Assembly: GCA_014803435.1 (NCBI GenBank)
Contig: JACYFD010000004.1
Coordinates: forward strand, 124,001-188,000
Origin: Cellulosimicrobium terreum
GTDB lineage: Bacteria > Actinomycetota > Actinomycetes > Actinomycetales > Cellulomonadaceae
Length of the DNA: 64,000 nucleotides
Reading direction: 5' to 3'
Part shown: positions 9,813 to 20,336 of the stretch, piece after piece
Numbering within the stretch: position 1 is the stretch's first letter
How the letters are laid out: every line of letters starts with the position of its first letter
Notes under the pieces: model-generated
Databases searched by the model: none
Told to the model about the DNA's origin: nothing
Seen by the model: the letters and a program-made list of their open reading frames with translations, nothing else
Program-made: the position numbers and the translations under genes

Positions 9813-10472
9813 GTGAGCACCGAGACCTTCGCCGACGCCCGCACCCGCCTCGCCGCCGCCCGCCTGTACCTGTGCACCGACGCGCGCACCGAGCGCGGCG
9901 ACCTCGAGGACTTCCTGCACGCGGCGCTCGCGGGCGGCGTCGACGTCGTGCAGCTGCGCGACAAGACGCTCGACGTCGCGCGCGAGCTCGAGCTGCAGGA
10001 GACCGTCGCGCGCGTCGCGACCGAGCACGGGGCGCTGTGGGCCGTCAACGACCGGGCCGACGTCGCGCAGCTCACCGGGGCGCCGGTCGTGCACATGGGC
10101 CAGGGCGACCTGCCGGTCGGCGCGGTGCGGTCGCTGCTCGGGCCCGGGCCCGTCGTGGGCCGGTCGACGCACACCGCCGAGCAGGCCGCCGCGGCCGAGG
10201 CCGACGCGGGCGTCGACTACTTCTGCGTCGGACCGCTGTGGGCCACGCCGACGAAGCCCGGGCGGGCCGCCGTCGGCCTCGACCTCCTGCGCGACGTCGC
10301 GGCGACCGCCCCGACGACCCCCTGGTTCGCCATCGGCGGGATCGACCTCGAACGCCTCGACGCGGTGCTCGACGCGGGGGCGACGCGCGTCGTCGTGGTG
10401 CGGGCGATCACGGAGGCCGCGGACCCCGAGCGTGCGGCGCGCGACCTGCGGGAACGACTCGCCCAGGGCTGA
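9813..10472 (+). CDS. thiE: thiamine-phosphate synthase ThiE
   Basis: 219 residues, a TIM-barrel enzyme joining HMP pyrophosphate and thiazole phosphate into thiamine phosphate. Family motifs are in order: [59 protein letters not shown] and WFAIGGI. GTG at 9813 lies seven bases after a -10 box. The gene is divergent from the riboswitch-controlled thiO operon and seems to escape it. A strong hairpin follows at 10500-10523. Longer in-frame readings upstream cross the riboswitch and are rejected. Confidence 0.95.
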   Translation: MSTETFADARTRLAAARLYLCTDARTERGDLEDFLHAALAGGVDVVQLRDKTLDVARELELQETVARVATEHGALWAVNDRADVAQLTGAPVVHMGQGDLPVGAVRSLLGPGPVVGRSTHTAEQAAAAEADAGVDYFCVGPLWATPTKPGRAAVGLDLLRDVAATAPTTPWFAIGGIDLERLDAVLDAGATRVVVVRAITEAADPERAARDLRERLAQG

Positions 10473-10499
10473 TCCGGCGGCGCGCCCGGGGTGCTCGAC

Positions 10500-10523
10500 G
10501 TGACGGGGAGCTCTCCCCGTCAC
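10500..10523 (+). terminator. hairpin terminator after thiE
   Basis: GTGACGGGGA-GCTC-TCCCCGTCAC, a perfect ten-base stem with a four-base loop, 27 bases after the thiE stop. No T-run follows, as is usual in high-GC actinobacteria. Confidence 0.65.
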
Positions 10524-10616
10524 GAGGGGTTCCGCCCGTCTCGTCCGGTATGGCAGGGTCGTCGACGACGTTCCGCTGCCCGTCCCGGGCCGGTGGACCG
10601 ACCGATCCGGGGGATC

Positions 10617-11270
10617 ATGAACCGCACGCGCTCGTCGCTCGTCGCCCTTGCCGCCGTCCTGACGTTCACCCTGTCCGGCTGCGGGCTCTTCGGCGGGTCC
10701 GGGGGCGACGCCGACCCGCCCGCGTCGGGCGCGGCACAGGAACCCGGTGGGGAGGAAGGCGGGACGGAGCCGAGCGACGTGGGGACCGCGAGCGTCGCCG
10801 ACACCGACGCCGTGATGGCCGAGCAGACCGTCGACGCCCCGAGCGAGGCGGTCGGCGGGACGCTCACCACGACGTTGCGGACCGTCGAGGTCCAGGGCGA
10901 CGTCATGACCGTCCGCTGGGCGCTGCGCTGGGACGCTGACGGCCAGGCCGACGACGTCGCGGCGAGCCACCTGGACCTGGGCATCGACTGGGTCCTGACG
11001 GCCACCGACCCGGTGGGGCTCGTGCAGTACTACCCGTTCTGCACCGAGGGCTCGTGGAAGGGCGACAGCCCCGACCCGCAGCAGTGCAGCTATCACATCG
11101 TCGGGTCGCCCCGGTACCCGTTCGACGGGTTCGTCAACCACGCCACGATCGAGGCGTGGGCCCAGCTCCCGGCGCCGGAGGGCTCGCCCGGGACCGTGGA
11201 CGTGTTCCCCGGTCAGGGCCTGCCGTCGTTCACCGGCGCCCAGGTCACCTACCTCGACGAGGAGCAGTGA
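10617..11270 (+). CDS. putative lipoprotein of unknown function
   Basis: 217 residues. A type II signal peptide is clear: basic MNRTR, hydrophobic core, then lipobox LSGC with Cys22. Residues 25-60 are Gly/Asp/Glu-rich linker; the rest is a soluble extracytoplasmic domain with four Cys/Trp-containing strands and no family I recognise. ATG at 10617 is preceded by a GGGGG stretch. The stop (TGA) overlaps the GTG of the OmpA-domain gene, so the two are a translationally coupled pair, and probably interact at the envelope (inference). A TCCGGTATGG sequence about 70 bases upstream also occurs before the lipoprotein gene at 36603. Confidence 0.8.
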   Translation: MNRTRSSLVALAAVLTFTLSGCGLFGGSGGDADPPASGAAQEPGGEEGGTEPSDVGTASVADTDAVMAEQTVDAPSEAVGGTLTTTLRTVEVQGDVMTVRWALRWDADGQADDVAASHLDLGIDWVLTATDPVGLVQYYPFCTEGSWKGDSPDPQQCSYHIVGSPRYPFDGFVNHATIEAWAQLPAPEGSPGTVDVFPGQGLPSFTGAQVTYLDEEQ

Positions 11271-11929
11271 CGCAGGTGACCGGTCGCAGGTCCTGTGCCG
11301 CCGCCGGCGCGACCCTGGTCGTGCTCGGGATCGTGGGCGTCGTCGTGCCGTCGGCGTCGGCCACGACGACCGACCCGACGGGCGACACTCGCGCCCAGCT
11401 CGTCGCCGAGGTCGAGCGGGAGCTCGCGGACGAGCGGGAGACGATCCTTGCCGAGACGGTCACGGGTGCGATGCGCGACGACGCGGTCGTGCCGCTGGTG
11501 CCGGACGACCCGACGTTCCCGCTCGCGGCCGAGGACGCCACCCGACCCCTCGAGTCGACGAGCGAGGAGGACGGCGAGACCGTGGTGACGCTCACCTCCG
11601 ACCTGCTGTTCGCGTTCGACTCAGCGGAGCTGTCCGACGCCGCGGCGGGTGCCCTGGCCGAGATCGTGGCCGAGATCCCGCAGGACGCGGACGTCGCGGT
11701 CGACGGCCACACCGACGCGATGGGGACGGACGAGCGCAACGACGTGCTGTCGCGCGAGCGGGCCGAGTCCGTCGCGGCCGTGCTGCGGGCCGAGCGGCCG
11801 GACCTGACGCTGACCGTCACCGGCCACGGCAGCAGCGACCCCGTCGCCGAGAACAGCAGCGGCGGCCAGGACGATCCCGCGGGGCGCGCGCAGAACCGGC
11901 GCGTCGAGCTCACCTACGTGGGGCCGTGA
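11267..11929 (+). CDS. secreted OmpA-family (peptidoglycan-associating) protein
   Basis: 220 residues from GTG 11267, with a signal peptide (hydrophobic core to PSASA, about residues 14-36), a Glu-rich helical stretch, and a C-terminal OmpA/MotB domain (about residues 105-220): [35 protein letters not shown] and [10 protein letters not shown]. The domain normally binds diaminopimelate-type peptidoglycan. A second in-frame GTG at 11276 is possible; GGAG at 11261-11264 is spaced 2 bases from the first and 11 from the second, so the choice is open. No lipobox is present, unlike the two OmpA lipoproteins at 36.6-40 kb. Confidence 0.82.
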   Translation: MTQVTGRRSCAAAGATLVVLGIVGVVVPSASATTTDPTGDTRAQLVAEVERELADERETILAETVTGAMRDDAVVPLVPDDPTFPLAAEDATRPLESTSEEDGETVVTLTSDLLFAFDSAELSDAAAGALAEIVAEIPQDADVAVDGHTDAMGTDERNDVLSRERAESVAAVLRAERPDLTLTVTGHGSSDPVAENSSGGQDDPAGRAQNRRVELTYVGP

Positions 11930-11963
11930 CCCGGGCCGCGTCCGCTGGGCGCCGAGGGACCAC

Positions 11964-11969
11964 TATCCT
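11964..11969 (+). promoter_or_regulatory. -10 box for a leaderless guaA transcript
   Basis: TATCCT ends six bases before the guaA GTG at 11976. This is the position expected for a leaderless mRNA. No Shine-Dalgarno sequence is present. Confidence 0.5.
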
Positions 11970-11975
11970 GGGTCG

Positions 11976-13580
<1,605 letters not shown>

Positions 13581-13583
<3 letters not shown>

Positions 13584-13593
13584 ACCCGGTCTA
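13581..13593. terminator. palindrome formed by two convergent stop codons
   Basis: TAGACC-C-GGTCTA joins the TAG of guaA and the TAG (reverse strand) of the glycosyltransferase in a perfect 6-base inverted repeat. It is too short to be a confident terminator alone. Confidence 0.3.
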
Positions 13594-14739
13594 GCGGCTT
13601 CGTCCGGCGGTGATCTTCGCGGCCCGGGCGTAGGCGGACTCGATGTCGGCGAGGACGCGTGGCCAGTCGGCGGAGGACGGGACGTCGCGGTTGTGGGCGA
13701 CGATCCGGTCGAGCAGGTCGTCGTCGGTGACGAGGCGGACGAACGCGTCGCCGAACGCTGCGTCGTCGTCGGCGAGGAGGGCGTCGGTCCCGTCGGTGAG
13801 GCGCTCGGCGACGCCCGACTGCGAGCGGGTCACCACGGCCAGCCCCGCCGCCTGGCCCTCGAGGGCAGCGATGCCGAACGCCTCCTCGACCGCGGGCGCG
13901 GCGAACACGTCCGCTCGTGCGTAGAGGCGCTTGAGCCCGGTCGCGTCGAGGCGACCCGGCAGGCTGACGACCTGGTCCAGCCCGTGCTCGGCGACGAACC
14001 GGCGCGCCTCCGCCAGCTGCGGGCCGTCGCCCGCGAGCGTGACGTGCAGCGCGCCGTCGGGCACGCGGGCGGCGACCTCGCGCACCACCTCCAGCAGCGG
14101 GAGGACGCGCTTGCGCGGCGCGAACCGCGTCGCCGCCACGACGTGGACCGCGGCACCCTCCATCCGGTCGCCGCGCTCGGTGCGGGGAACCCGCCACGCG
14201 TCCAGGTCGAGGCCGTTGTGCAGGACCACCACGTCGCCACGCTCGCCGACGATCCTTCGCAGCGGTGCGGCGGTCAGGTCGCTCACGGCCGACCACAGGA
14301 CCGGCCAGCGCGACCAGCGCACGACGCGGTCGAGCGCGGCGAACGCCGTCGAGGCCCTGCCCCACACGCTGTGCACCGTGAGGACGGCAGGCAGCCCGGC
14401 CCGGACCACGGTCCGCAGCGAGGCCTGGGTCGACGGCGTGAGCACCCCCATGTGCAGGTGCACGACGTCGGGCCGAGCCTCGCGCAGCAGGCGTCCCACG
14501 TGGTGGGGCGCGCGGGGGTGGACCGGGTACCCGCCGGGCACGCGTGCGGCGAGACGGTGGACCGTGACGCCGTCGACCAGCTCCGTGGTGACGCCGTGAG
14601 CGCCCGGCCGGGCAGGCGTCGTGCAGACCACCGCGACGTCGTGACCGGCCGCCGCCTGCTGCTGTGCGAGACGCGCCACCTGGGTCTCGATGCCTCCGAG
14701 CAGGGGGAGGTAGCAGTCGGTGACGTGGGTGATGCGCAC
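13591..14739 (-). CDS. GT4-family glycosyltransferase
   Basis: 382 residues, GT-B fold. The N-terminal part has HVTDCYLPLLGGIETQV and DVVHLHMG; the C-terminal nucleotide-sugar domain has the FAPRKRV loop and the retaining-GT4 motif EEAFGIAALEGQAAGLAVV (EX7E). Probably a mannosyl- or glucosyltransferase for cell-envelope glycolipid or polysaccharide; the acceptor cannot be told. GTG 14739 is chosen because GGGAGG precedes it and the protein then opens directly with the GT4 beta-strand; an upstream ATG at 14823 adds 28 residues without family likeness. It stands alone, convergent with guaA. Confidence 0.85.
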   Translation of the reverse strand: MRITHVTDCYLPLLGGIETQVARLAQQQAAAGHDVAVVCTTPARPGAHGVTTELVDGVTVHRLAARVPGGYPVHPRAPHHVGRLLREARPDVVHLHMGVLTPSTQASLRTVVRAGLPAVLTVHSVWGRASTAFAALDRVVRWSRWPVLWSAVSDLTAAPLRRIVGERGDVVVLHNGLDLDAWRVPRTERGDRMEGAAVHVVAATRFAPRKRVLPLLEVVREVAARVPDGALHVTLAGDGPQLAEARRFVAEHGLDQVVSLPGRLDATGLKRLYARADVFAAPAVEEAFGIAALEGQAAGLAVVTRSQSGVAERLTDGTDALLADDDAAFGDAFVRLVTDDDLLDRIVAHNRDVPSSADWPRVLADIESAYARAAKITAGRSR

Positions 14740-14974
14740 CCGCGCATCCTCCCACCCGAGGACAGCACGGTGGGAGCACAGGTCGACACGCGTCTCGACA
14801 CGCGGCGCGACGTGCGCCGACACGCGGGAGCGGCCGATCGCGGTTTGTCGGGCAGTACGGACGTTTCGTCGCTACGGTGGTCACGATCGGGAGGTTCGAC
14901 CGTCCTGCGACCACACGCTCGGTCAGGTGCGCGCGGGACGGACCAGGCAGGTCCTGACGAAGGGGAAGCGCGCC

Positions 14975-15784
14975 ATGTCCAGCACTGTCACCGTCTCACC
15001 GGCGAAGGGTGTACGCGGCATCGGCCTCGTCTCCATCATCGCCGGCATCGTTCTGATCGTCGCCGGGATCGCCACCTGGATCGTCGTGTCCAACCAGCTG
15101 TCGGCCGAGAACATCACGGTCTCCGACGACGCCAACATGATGGCCGGGCGCCACGTCAACGGCCCCCTCACCGCCTACGCGCAGGCCGAGGTCATCAACA
15201 AGCACGCTCTCGAGGCCAGCGGTGGGGCGACCTACGCCGAGCTCGACCAGGACGACCCGACCCGTCAGACCGTCATGACGGCATCGTTCCTGCGGGCCTC
15301 CCTCTTCACGTCGGTCGTGGCGTTCGGGGTGGCCGCGCTCGTGGTCGGGCTGGGCGTCCTGTTCCTGCTCCTCGGCGCGGCACTCCGGCGACTCGCCGGA
15401 GGCCCGAGCATCGCCATCGAGAGCCCCGGGCTGTCGTCCGCGGGCGACCTGTCCGACGGCGCGCGCCACGCCGCACCCGCCGCCGAGCCCCCTGTCGTCG
15501 CACCCACGGCACCGCCCGTCCGTCCGGAGCCGGTCGAGCCACCGACCCGGACCTCGACGCTGACGACCCCGGCCGCGGAGGCGCGTGCCGCCGCGGCGTC
15601 CGAGGCTCCCGCCGCGGGAACGGCACCTGCGGCCACCCAGCCCGTCGCGCCGGCTGCCGCCCCGAAGGCTCCGGGGGCGTCCCCGGAGGCCGCGCCGCCG
15701 TCCTCCGAGGCTCCGGCAGCGACCCCCACCGGCGACGAGCCGAGGCCCCCGACCGAGCGGCGTGGTGACACGCCGACCACCTGA
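14975..15784 (+). CDS. two-pass membrane protein with Ala/Pro-rich tail, unknown function
   Basis: 269 residues. ATG 14975 follows GAAGGGGAAG. Two membrane segments (about residues 17-40 and 108-133) flank an extracytoplasmic loop of about 65 residues containing NITVSDDANMMAGR. The C-terminal 130 residues are low-complexity Ala/Pro/Glu and presumably disordered in the cytoplasm. I do not recognise a family. The 235 bases upstream, between this gene and the divergent glycosyltransferase, hold a possible TACGGT -10 box near 14873 and nothing else I can name. A strong hairpin terminator follows. Confidence 0.7.
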   Translation: MSSTVTVSPAKGVRGIGLVSIIAGIVLIVAGIATWIVVSNQLSAENITVSDDANMMAGRHVNGPLTAYAQAEVINKHALEASGGATYAELDQDDPTRQTVMTASFLRASLFTSVVAFGVAALVVGLGVLFLLLGAALRRLAGGPSIAIESPGLSSAGDLSDGARHAAPAAEPPVVAPTAPPVRPEPVEPPTRTSTLTTPAAEARAAAASEAPAAGTAPAATQPVAPAAAPKAPGASPEAAPPSSEAPAATPTGDEPRPPTERRGDTPTT

Positions 15785-15866
15785 CCCGTCCGTCCGGACG
15801 CCGAAGACCCGCTCCTACCGGGTCGCTCCGGGAGGAGTGCGCGGACCGCGCGTCGCTCGGACGAGC

Positions 15867-15902
15867 AGAGGGGCCGTGACGACTCGTCGTCACGGCCCCT
15901 CT
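15867..15902. terminator. strong bidirectional hairpin terminator
   Basis: A perfect 16-base stem (AGAGGGGCCGTGACGA and its complement) with loop CTCG, between two convergent genes. It can terminate transcription from both sides. Confidence 0.8.
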
Positions 15903-15918
15903 GTCTGTCGGCTCCCGG

Positions 15919-16314
15919 TCAGCTGCTCGGGCGCCGTCGTGCGCCCGCCACGATCGACCCGACGAGCAGCGTGACACCCGCGACCGCCAGCACGACGATC
16001 GCCGCGAGCCCCATGTCGAAGCGGGCCCCGAGCGCGGAGGCCAGCACCGCACCGCCGAGCGCCACGATGATGAAGCCCCACACGATCGTCCCGACGCGTG
16101 GGCCGCGAGGCCGCCGTGGGGCGATGGCCGTCGTGGACGGACCGGCGGCCGGGTCCGCCGCGGCCGGGTCTGCTGCCACGGGGTCTCCTGCGCGCGGCTC
16201 GAAGATCGCGTCGCCCAGCGGGCGGGTCGGTGCGGGGTCGGTGGACGCCGCGAGGTCCAGGGTGTCGTCCGGGTCGCGAGCGCTGTCGCGGGCGGTCTGG
16301 TCGTCGTTGCTCAT
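15919..16314 (-). CDS. small two-pass membrane protein downstream of the PspC gene
   Basis: 131 residues. The first 65 are acidic and Pro/Ala-rich (repeated DPAA units), followed by a basic RRPRGPR stretch and two membrane segments (about residues 76-96 and 103-123) ending in ARRRPSS. The ATG shares one base with the PspC-gene stop (TGATG), so it is translationally coupled. Function unknown; position suggests a role with the envelope-stress PspC protein. Confidence 0.72.
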   Translation of the reverse strand: MSNDDQTARDSARDPDDTLDLAASTDPAPTRPLGDAIFEPRAGDPVAADPAAADPAAGPSTTAIAPRRPRGPRVGTIVWGFIIVALGGAVLASALGARFDMGLAAIVVLAVAGVTLLVGSIVAGARRRPSS

Positions 16315-17783
16315 CAGTTCTCCTCGATGATCGCTTGTCCTGCGCCGACGTCCACCAGGAGGACCACGAGCGGCTCCGCGCCGGCGTCGGCCTCCTCGTT
16401 GGTGAAGGTCACGGGGCGCGAGCTGATACCGCCGATCTCCTGGTTGTCGCCGTCCACGTTCCACTGCGCGGAGCCCGCCCAGACCTGCACGTCGGCACGG
16501 ACCGGCACCCTGTCGGGCACGACGACGGTCACGTCGCCCGCGCCGAGCTGGACCGGGATCTCCACAGGGTCCGCCGCGGTGACACCCGTGAGGTCGAGGT
16601 CGGAGAGGTCGATCGTCGGGTCGCCCCACCGGACGCCGAACCCGTCCTCCGCGATCTCCGGGTCGGTCACCCGGTGCGTCCCGTCGGACACGGTGCGGAC
16701 CGAGTCGTCGAGCACGAGCACGGCCCGGTCGTCCTGCCACGCCGCCGTCGGGACAGCCACGAGGAGCGCGATGGTGGCGAGCCAGCCGAGCCCACCGCTC
16801 GTGCGACCGCGCAGGCCGCTGACGACGATCGCGATCCCGGCGAGCACGACCGACGCACCCGCCCAGGTGAGGAAGACGGGCCAGGGGAGATCCCCGGCGC
16901 GGTCCACCACGAGCAGGAAGGCACCCGCGAGCAGGCTCAGCCCGACGACGATCCCCGTGGTCGCGGCACCCGGTCCTTGCGCACGCGGCGGCTTCGGGGA
17001 CCTCGGCGGTCGCTGGTGATGGCGCACCGGCGGGACGGGCGGCACCGGGGGCGTCGCCGACGTGCCGGACCTCGACGTGTGCGTCGACGCGTACGGCGGC
17101 CTCGGGGCGTCGACGGGGTACGTGCCGACCGGCGTCGTGCCCTGTGCCGTGGGCGAGCCCCACGGCTCGTCGACAGGAGACTGCTGCCACGAGGCGTTGC
17201 CGACGGGTGCGTCGGCGCCGGGAGCACGTCCCTGGGGGCCGCGCTTCGCGCGCTGGTTGAGGATCGGCACCGCGACGATCGCCACGGTGACGATCGCCGC
17301 GACCCAGAACAGGCCGTTCAGCCAGCCGAGGTGCAGGTAGTCCCACCAGGACAACCAGCGGACCTGCCAGCTGAACCCGACGATCACCAGCGGGATCGCG
17401 CCGAGGAGCGCGACGTCGAAGTTCCCGCGGACCGCCTCCTGCGCGTGGATGCGCCCGTCGCTCCGTTCCGGGAGCAGCGCCCACGCGAGGCCGTACAGGA
17501 CGAACCCTGCGCCGGACAGGAAGAACGTGACGAACAGGATCCCGCGCACCAGGAGCGGGTCGATGCCGAAGCGCTCCGCCACACCCGCGGCGACGCCTCC
17601 GACCCAGCGGTCGTCGGAGCGCGAGACGCCGACACGGCGCACCGCGTCGAAGAAGCCGTCGGCGCCAGGGCCCGGCCGAGGCCCGGCGGACGCAGTCTGG
17701 TCGTGCGCCGGCCGACCCGGCGTCGGCTCGTCGTGATCCGCCGACCCTGCAGGGGGCTCGGGAGGAAGGTGTGGTGTGCTCAT
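16314..17783 (-). CDS. PspC-domain envelope-stress membrane protein
   Basis: 489 residues. A PspC domain lies at about residues 52-105 (DRWVGGVAAGVAERFGIDPLL, then a hydrophobic segment). It is followed by further membrane segments, a Pro-rich linker, and a C-terminal beta-rich region (about residues 375-489) with DITVVVP-like strands such as GAGDVTVVVPDRVPV, resembling the toastrack/LiaF-type domain. In such proteins PspC and toastrack domains help sense or relay membrane stress to a linked kinase. Here the linked kinase, divergent at 17931, also has a PspC domain. ATG 17783 follows GGAGGAAGG at a somewhat long distance. Confidence 0.82.
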   Translation of the reverse strand: MSTPHLPPEPPAGSADHDEPTPGRPAHDQTASAGPRPGPGADGFFDAVRRVGVSRSDDRWVGGVAAGVAERFGIDPLLVRGILFVTFFLSGAGFVLYGLAWALLPERSDGRIHAQEAVRGNFDVALLGAIPLVIVGFSWQVRWLSWWDYLHLGWLNGLFWVAAIVTVAIVAVPILNQRAKRGPQGRAPGADAPVGNASWQQSPVDEPWGSPTAQGTTPVGTYPVDAPRPPYASTHTSRSGTSATPPVPPVPPVRHHQRPPRSPKPPRAQGPGAATTGIVVGLSLLAGAFLLVVDRAGDLPWPVFLTWAGASVVLAGIAIVVSGLRGRTSGGLGWLATIALLVAVPTAAWQDDRAVLVLDDSVRTVSDGTHRVTDPEIAEDGFGVRWGDPTIDLSDLDLTGVTAADPVEIPVQLGAGDVTVVVPDRVPVRADVQVWAGSAQWNVDGDNQEIGGISSRPVTFTNEEADAGAEPLVVLLVDVGAGQAIIEEN

Positions 17784-17822
17784 GGCTCCATGCTCGCGCC
17801 ATGGGGGGCTCCCCGGGTATCG

Positions 17823-17839
17823 GGTGTCCCCCTGACACC
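17823..17839. promoter_or_regulatory. inverted repeat in the divergent PspC/kinase promoter region
   Basis: GGTGTC-CCCCT-GACACC, a perfect six-base inverted repeat, lies 40 bases from the PspC start and 92 from the kinase start. It is a candidate binding site for the regulator encoded at 19430-20134 (inference from position). Confidence 0.4.
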
Positions 17840-17930
17840 ACCCTGATCGTGCGGTGCGACGACCCTGGTTCTCGTCCCCGAGAGGGCCCAGAACGCCGAG
17901 GACCACCCCCGTTCGTGTGACGATCGGGGG

Positions 17931-19433
17931 GTGACCACAGCCGACACCGCTCCGGACGACCCGGCACCTGCCGGGACGGCCTCGACGGAGCCCGGGCCCA
18001 CCGATCCCGGACCGCGTGCGTCCGCGCGTCGGCGCGGCCTGCCGCTGCGCCGCCCGGAGCGAGGGCGGTGGGTCGGCGGCGTCTGCGCCGGCCTCGCGGT
18101 GCACCTGGACGTCCCCGTGGGCGCAGTCCGGCTGGTCATGGCGTTCCTCGGGCTCGCGGGCGGGGCGGGGATCGTCCTGTACGTGTTCTGGTGGGTGACG
18201 GTGCCCGCGGGCGACCCCGAGGCCGCTCGAGACGCGGAGCGTCCGGCGTCGTTGTCCCGGCTCGCGCCGCGGCTGCGGGGCGGGGTCGGTCGGCTCCCGG
18301 TGCGCGACGTCGCGATCGCCGTCGTGCTGCTCAGCGGGGCGGCGTTGCTGGTCGCCATCCGGGTGGGCGTCGACGTCGAGGCCTCGTGGGTCATCCCGGT
18401 CCTCATCGCGCTCGCGGGCGCCGCCCTCGCATGGAGCCAGCTCGACGCCGCGGAGCGTGGTCGTTGGCTGAGCCGCGCCGGCGGGCGCACACCGGTGGGC
18501 GTGCTGCGGGTCGCGGGCGGGCTCGTCCTCGTGCTGGTGGGGGTCGTCCTGCTCGTCGGGCAGGACGCGCCGACGTCGGCGATCGTGCAGGCCACGGTCG
18601 CCTCCCTCGCGGTGCTCGCGGGGGCCGCGATCGTCCTGGCGCCGTGGTGGCTGCGGCTCGTCCGCGAGCTGGGTGACGAGCGCGCCGCCCGCGCACGCGA
18701 GGCCGAGCGTGCGGACATCGCCGCCCACCTGCACGACTCGGTGCTCCAGACGCTCGCCCTCATCCGCGCCCGCGCGTCGGACGCGGACACCGTCGCCCGG
18801 CTCGCCCGGGCCCAGGAGCGCGAGCTGCGCGAGTGGCTCTACGACGACCGCCCGACGCCGGGCACGTCGCTCGCCGCCGAGCTGCGGGCCGTGGTCGCCG
18901 AGGTCGAGGACGGTCGGGTCGGGCGCAGGGCACCGTCGATCGGTGCACCGGGCGGCGCAGGCGAGGTACCGGGCGAGGTGCCGACCGCGATGCCGGTCGT
19001 GGTCGACGTCGTCGTCGTGGGGGACTGCGTCCCGACGGAAGCGACGGCGGCACTCCTCCAGGCGACGCGCGAGGGGCTCGTGAACGCGGTCGCGCACGGC
19101 GCGCCGCCGTACTCGGTGTACCTCGAGGTGAGCGACGACGCCGTCGAGGTGTTCGTGCGCGACCGAGGTGACGGGTTCCGCATGGAGGACGTCGCGTCGG
19201 ACCGGTTCGGTGTGCGTGAGTCGATCCTCGGGCGCGTGCAGCGTCGGGGCGGGACCGCGGACATCGCGAGTCGACCGGGGTGGGGCACCGAAGTACGGTT
19301 GCGAGTGCCCCGCGCGCCCGAGACCCCCGCACCCGAGACCTCTGCGCCCGAGACTGCGACGGCCGAGGCCGCTGCGCCCGAGACTTTCCTGCCCGAGACT
19401 TCCGAGCCCGAGACGCACAAGGACGCGATGTGA
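17931..19433 (+). CDS. PspC-domain sensor histidine kinase
   Basis: 500 residues. N-terminal PspC domain (about residues 42-95: RGRWVGGVCAGLAVHLDVPV), three further membrane segments, then a kinase core with HLHDSVLQTLALI (phospho-acceptor His268) and an ATPase domain containing REGLVNAVAHGAP and RDRGDGF. The last 40 residues repeat the unit PET (APET, SAPET, LPET, EPET), a tail not typical of the family. The stop overlaps the GTG of the response regulator. Together with the divergent PspC protein this forms a membrane-stress two-component module common in actinobacteria. Confidence 0.9.
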   Translation: MTTADTAPDDPAPAGTASTEPGPTDPGPRASARRRGLPLRRPERGRWVGGVCAGLAVHLDVPVGAVRLVMAFLGLAGGAGIVLYVFWWVTVPAGDPEAARDAERPASLSRLAPRLRGGVGRLPVRDVAIAVVLLSGAALLVAIRVGVDVEASWVIPVLIALAGAALAWSQLDAAERGRWLSRAGGRTPVGVLRVAGGLVLVLVGVVLLVGQDAPTSAIVQATVASLAVLAGAAIVLAPWWLRLVRELGDERAARAREAERADIAAHLHDSVLQTLALIRARASDADTVARLARAQERELREWLYDDRPTPGTSLAAELRAVVAEVEDGRVGRRAPSIGAPGGAGEVPGEVPTAMPVVVDVVVVGDCVPTEATAALLQATREGLVNAVAHGAPPYSVYLEVSDDAVEVFVRDRGDGFRMEDVASDRFGVRESILGRVQRRGGTADIASRPGWGTEVRLRVPRAPETPAPETSAPETATAEAAAPETFLPETSEPETHKDAM

Positions 19434-20134
19434 CCACGATCCCCAGCCCGGTCCCCGACGGCGCGCCCGGGCCGTCGTCGGGCCCCGTCCCGGTGGTGCT
19501 CGTCGACGACCACCACATGTTCCGCGCCGGCGTGCGCGCGAGCCTGGATCCTGCTCTCGTGGAGGTCGTCGGCGAGGCCGACTCGGTGGACTCCGCCGTG
19601 GAGCGCGTGCACGCGCTGCGCCCGCCGGTCGTGCTGCTCGACGTGCACCTGCCGGGCGGCGACGGGGGCGGGGGCGCCGAGGTGATCCAACGCTGCACGG
19701 ACCTCCTGAGCGACGTCCGTTTTCTCGCGCTGTCCGTGTCCGACGCCGCGGAGGACGTCGTCGCCGTCATCCGGGCCGGGGCGCGCGGCTATGTGACCAA
19801 GGCGATCTCGGGACCCGACCTGTCCGCGGCCGTCGGCCAGGTTGCGGGCGGGGACGCGGTGTTCTCGCCGCGGCTCGCCGGGTTCGTGCTCGACGCGTTC
19901 GGGACGGGCGCGGGCGACGTCGCCGTGCGCGACGACGAGCTCGACCGGCTGTCCGCGCGCGAGCAGGAGGTCATGCGGCTCATCGCGCGCGGCTTCACGT
20001 ACCGCGAGGTCGCGTCGGAGCTGTTCATCTCCATCAAGACGGTCGAGACCCACGTGTCCGCCGTGCTGCGCAAGCTCCAGCTCTCCTCGCGCCACGAGCT
20101 CACCCGCTGGGCCGCGCAACGCCGCCTCCTCTGA
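19430..20134 (+). CDS. LuxR/NarL-type response regulator
   Basis: 234 residues. Receiver domain with DDHHMFRAG near the start, phospho-acceptor Asp71 in VVLLDVHLPGG, the switch residue in LALSVSD and Lys in YVTKAISG. A C-terminal GerE HTH has LSAREQEVMRLIARG and FISIKTVETHVSAVLRKL. GTG 19430 overlaps the kinase stop. This intact protein is a useful internal comparison for the damaged regulator at 6697-7252. Likely targets are the divergent PspC operon and itself. Confidence 0.93.
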   Translation: MTTIPSPVPDGAPGPSSGPVPVVLVDDHHMFRAGVRASLDPALVEVVGEADSVDSAVERVHALRPPVVLLDVHLPGGDGGGGAEVIQRCTDLLSDVRFLALSVSDAAEDVVAVIRAGARGYVTKAISGPDLSAAVGQVAGGDAVFSPRLAGFVLDAFGTGAGDVAVRDDELDRLSAREQEVMRLIARGFTYREVASELFISIKTVETHVSAVLRKLQLSSRHELTRWAAQRRLL

Positions 20135-20184
20135 CGCGTTTCCCGAGCGGCATCTCCTCCGGTCACCGGTCGACGGTCGACGAG

Positions 20185-20233
20185 CTGCGAGAAGCTGTCG
20201 TTCATCGGCGTCCGGAACAGCACCTTCTCGCAG
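20185..20233. repeat. hairpin repeat family 1, copy A
   Basis: CTGCGAGAAG at 20185-20194 pairs perfectly with CTTCTCGCAG at 20224-20233 across a 29-base loop that itself can partly pair (CTGT/ACAG). The same arms, with flanking GAG...GTC, recur at 21379-21428. The two copies bracket the DUF559 gene. May serve as terminators or REP-like elements. Confidence 0.7.
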
Positions 20234-20336
20234 GTCGGGGTCGCGCCTGCGTGTCCACCGCGTGAGCGCGCGCAGGTTTTCCACAGGCTGTCCTACCGCG
20301 CCGCCTGCTGTGCCGCGGTGCGTCACCCTGGGACCC

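Noticed and set aside
19318-19430. LPET near the kinase C-terminus as a sortase signal
   Set aside because: It is followed by Ser rather than Gly, has no membrane anchor after it and lies on the cytoplasmic side.
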